A stretch of 33,332 bases of DNA from Clostridiales bacterium. GTDB lineage: Bacteria > Bacillota > Clostridia > SK-Y3. Positions 32,249-33,332 of this stretch are shown here, in pieces. Every line of letters starts with the position of its first letter. Positions within the stretch are counted from its first letter, which is position 1. A program made the translations under genes and the position numbers. The notes beneath the pieces were generated by a model, which saw only the letters and a program-made list of their open reading frames with translations, made no database searches and had not been told where the DNA came from. The stretch is from assembly GCA_030156665.1 (NCBI GenBank), contig JASGMB010000007.1:1-33332 (forward strand), given 5' to 3'.

Positions 32249-33004
32249 ATGAGTAATACGAAATTTTCGATTAAGGATCTGAACCTGTTTTATGGAGATT
32301 TTCAAGCATTAAAATCAATTAATATGGAAATTCCTGAAAGGCAAATCACGGCATTTATTGGTCCTTCCGGATGTGGAAAATCCACTTTCCTGAAAACTTT
32401 AAATCGTATGAATGATCTGGTGGAAGGGTGTAAAATTACAGGAGAAGTAAGACTGGACGGTCAGAATATATATGAAGATGTAGATGTAATTCAGCTAAGA
32501 AAAAAGGTGGGATTAGTATTTCAAAAGCCAAATCCATTTCCAATGAGTATATATGATAATATAGCCTATGGTCCAAGGATCCATGGTATTTCCCAGAAAG
32601 CCGTATTAGATGAAATTGTAGAAAAGAGCTTAAGGGCAGCAGCAATATGGGATGAAGTAAAAGACCATTTAAAAAAGAATGCCTTAGGATTGTCAGGAGG
32701 ACAGCAGCAAAGAGTTTGTATTGCAAGAGCTTTGGCGGTAGAACCGGAAGTGTTGCTAATGGATGAACCTACATCAGCCCTTGACCCTATTTCTACATTA
32801 AAAATAGAAGACTTGGCTACAGAACTTAAAGAGCAGTATACCATTATAATTGTTACTCACAACATGCAGCAGGCAGGGCGTATATCGGACAATACAGCAT
32901 TTTTCTTACATGGAGAAGTGGTAGAGTATAACCCGACGGTTAAGATTTTCAGCAATCCTGATGATAAACGTACGGAGGACTACATTACGGGTAGGTTTGG
33001 ATGA
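32249..33004 (+). CDS. pstB: Second phosphate ABC transporter ATP-binding protein PstB
   Basis: 251 residues, normal PstB length. All motifs are intact: [10 protein letters not shown]-loop [33 protein letters not shown] and THNMQQ, ending [10 protein letters not shown]. It stands alone, transcribed away from pstSCAB with its own promoter, and is followed by a terminator. It must share PstC/PstA with the operon copy or serve a permease elsewhere. Its sequence is closer to common PstB proteins than the operon copy. AAAGGAG lies about 7 bases before ATG. Whether it responds to phosphate cannot be read from the promoter. Confidence 0.95.
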   Translation: MSNTKFSIKDLNLFYGDFQALKSINMEIPERQITAFIGPSGCGKSTFLKTLNRMNDLVEGCKITGEVRLDGQNIYEDVDVIQLRKKVGLVFQKPNPFPMSIYDNIAYGPRIHGISQKAVLDEIVEKSLRAAAIWDEVKDHLKKNALGLSGGQQQRVCIARALAVEPEVLLMDEPTSALDPISTLKIEDLATELKEQYTIIIVTHNMQQAGRISDNTAFFLHGEVVEYNPTVKIFSNPDDKRTEDYITGRFG

Positions 33005-33069
33005 TAAAAACAATTGAGAACTAAAAATAGGTGCAATATGTATTTAGGATAATCAAATAAAAATCTGGA

Positions 33070-33116
33070 GACGGTTTTCTATTCGCTGGTTTTGGCGGGT
33101 TTGAAAACCGTCTTTT
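33070..33116 (+). terminator. Intrinsic terminator after the second pstB
   Basis: GACGGTTTTC (33070-33079) pairs with GAAAACCGTC (33103-33112), 10 bp, with an inner CGC/GCG pairing in the 23-base loop, followed by TTTTATTT. It lies 66 bases after the stop. Confidence 0.85.
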
Positions 33117-33251
33117 ATTTATAAATTCATTCTGTTTAGCTTCCACTACAATACCGTAACATTTCGAAAATATAAATAAGATTTTGAATAGTATGATGTC
33201 GTTTTGATGTTTATAATTAAACTAAGATAATACAAAGACCAGCTAATTAAA

Positions 33252-33300
33252 GTCAAGAGTTTTTAAGAAAAATTTTGAGAAATTTTTTTAGACTCCTGAC
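33252..33300. repeat. Imperfect inverted repeat around an AT-rich core near the window end
   Basis: GTCAAGAGT (33252-33260) and ACTCCTGAC (33292-33300) are complementary except at one position and enclose 31 A/T-rich bases. The region 33121-33332 has no ORF that I can support. The repeat may be a terminator-like hairpin or an insertion-sequence end. Confidence 0.4.
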
Positions 33301-33332
33301 GTTAATCAAAGGCATGACAACAAGACCACCTA

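Overview
The window looks like a chromosomal segment of a low-G+C, Gram-positive, anaerobic clostridial bacterium (class Clostridia). This is an inference. It rests on strong AGGAGG-type ribosome sites, a single nine-gene V-type ATPase operon, a SigI/RsgI pair of the kind common in Bacillus and cellulolytic clostridia, a clostridial P-II/Amt unit, and AT-rich spacers with TTGACA/TATAAT-like promoters. No rRNA, tRNA, CRISPR array or intact transposase was seen.

Layout. 1-1596: an edge fragment, then a JetD-like (Wadjet type II nuclease subunit) gene whose partners are not visible. 1683-3323: a two-gene ACT-domain (UPF0237) / UPF0210 operon. 3340-3590: a strongly folded intergenic stretch that may be an uncharacterised structured RNA. 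3652-5837: a DUF3810 membrane metalloprotease-like protein and a ketopantoate reductase-family protein. 5872-7929: nitrogen unit with a frameshifted small membrane gene, a P-II protein lacking the Tyr51 modification site, a promoter, an ANTAR-type antiterminator/terminator candidate, and an ammonium transporter. 8024-10781: a coiled-coil protein, a zinc-ribbon/HTH protein, and sigI-rsgI, ending in a good terminator. 10899-11405: a flavin reductase-like protein.

11570-20065 is a complete V/A-type ATPase operon in the order H-C-I-K-F-E-A-B-D, with its own promoter and a hairpin leader. Several of its starts are TTG or lie downstream of the longest reading frame. A DUF378 protein and a convergent terminator follow.

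20401-33004 is a phosphate region: phoU, pstS-pstC-pstA-pstB (all on the minus strand) and a second, divergent pstB. Pho-box-like 11-bp direct repeats lie upstream of both phoU and pstS. Between phoU and pstB sit a decayed AraC regulator, a MarR regulator with a heterodimeric ABC exporter (noticeably richer in G+C, with two matching operator palindromes), and a methyl-accepting chemotaxis protein. The simplest reading is that a MarR-ABC cassette entered the interval between pstB and phoU.

The best candidates for something undescribed are the folded region at 3340-3590, the ANTAR-like element before amt, the orphan JetD with its hairpin-rich upstream region, and the duplicated, divergent pstB arrangement.
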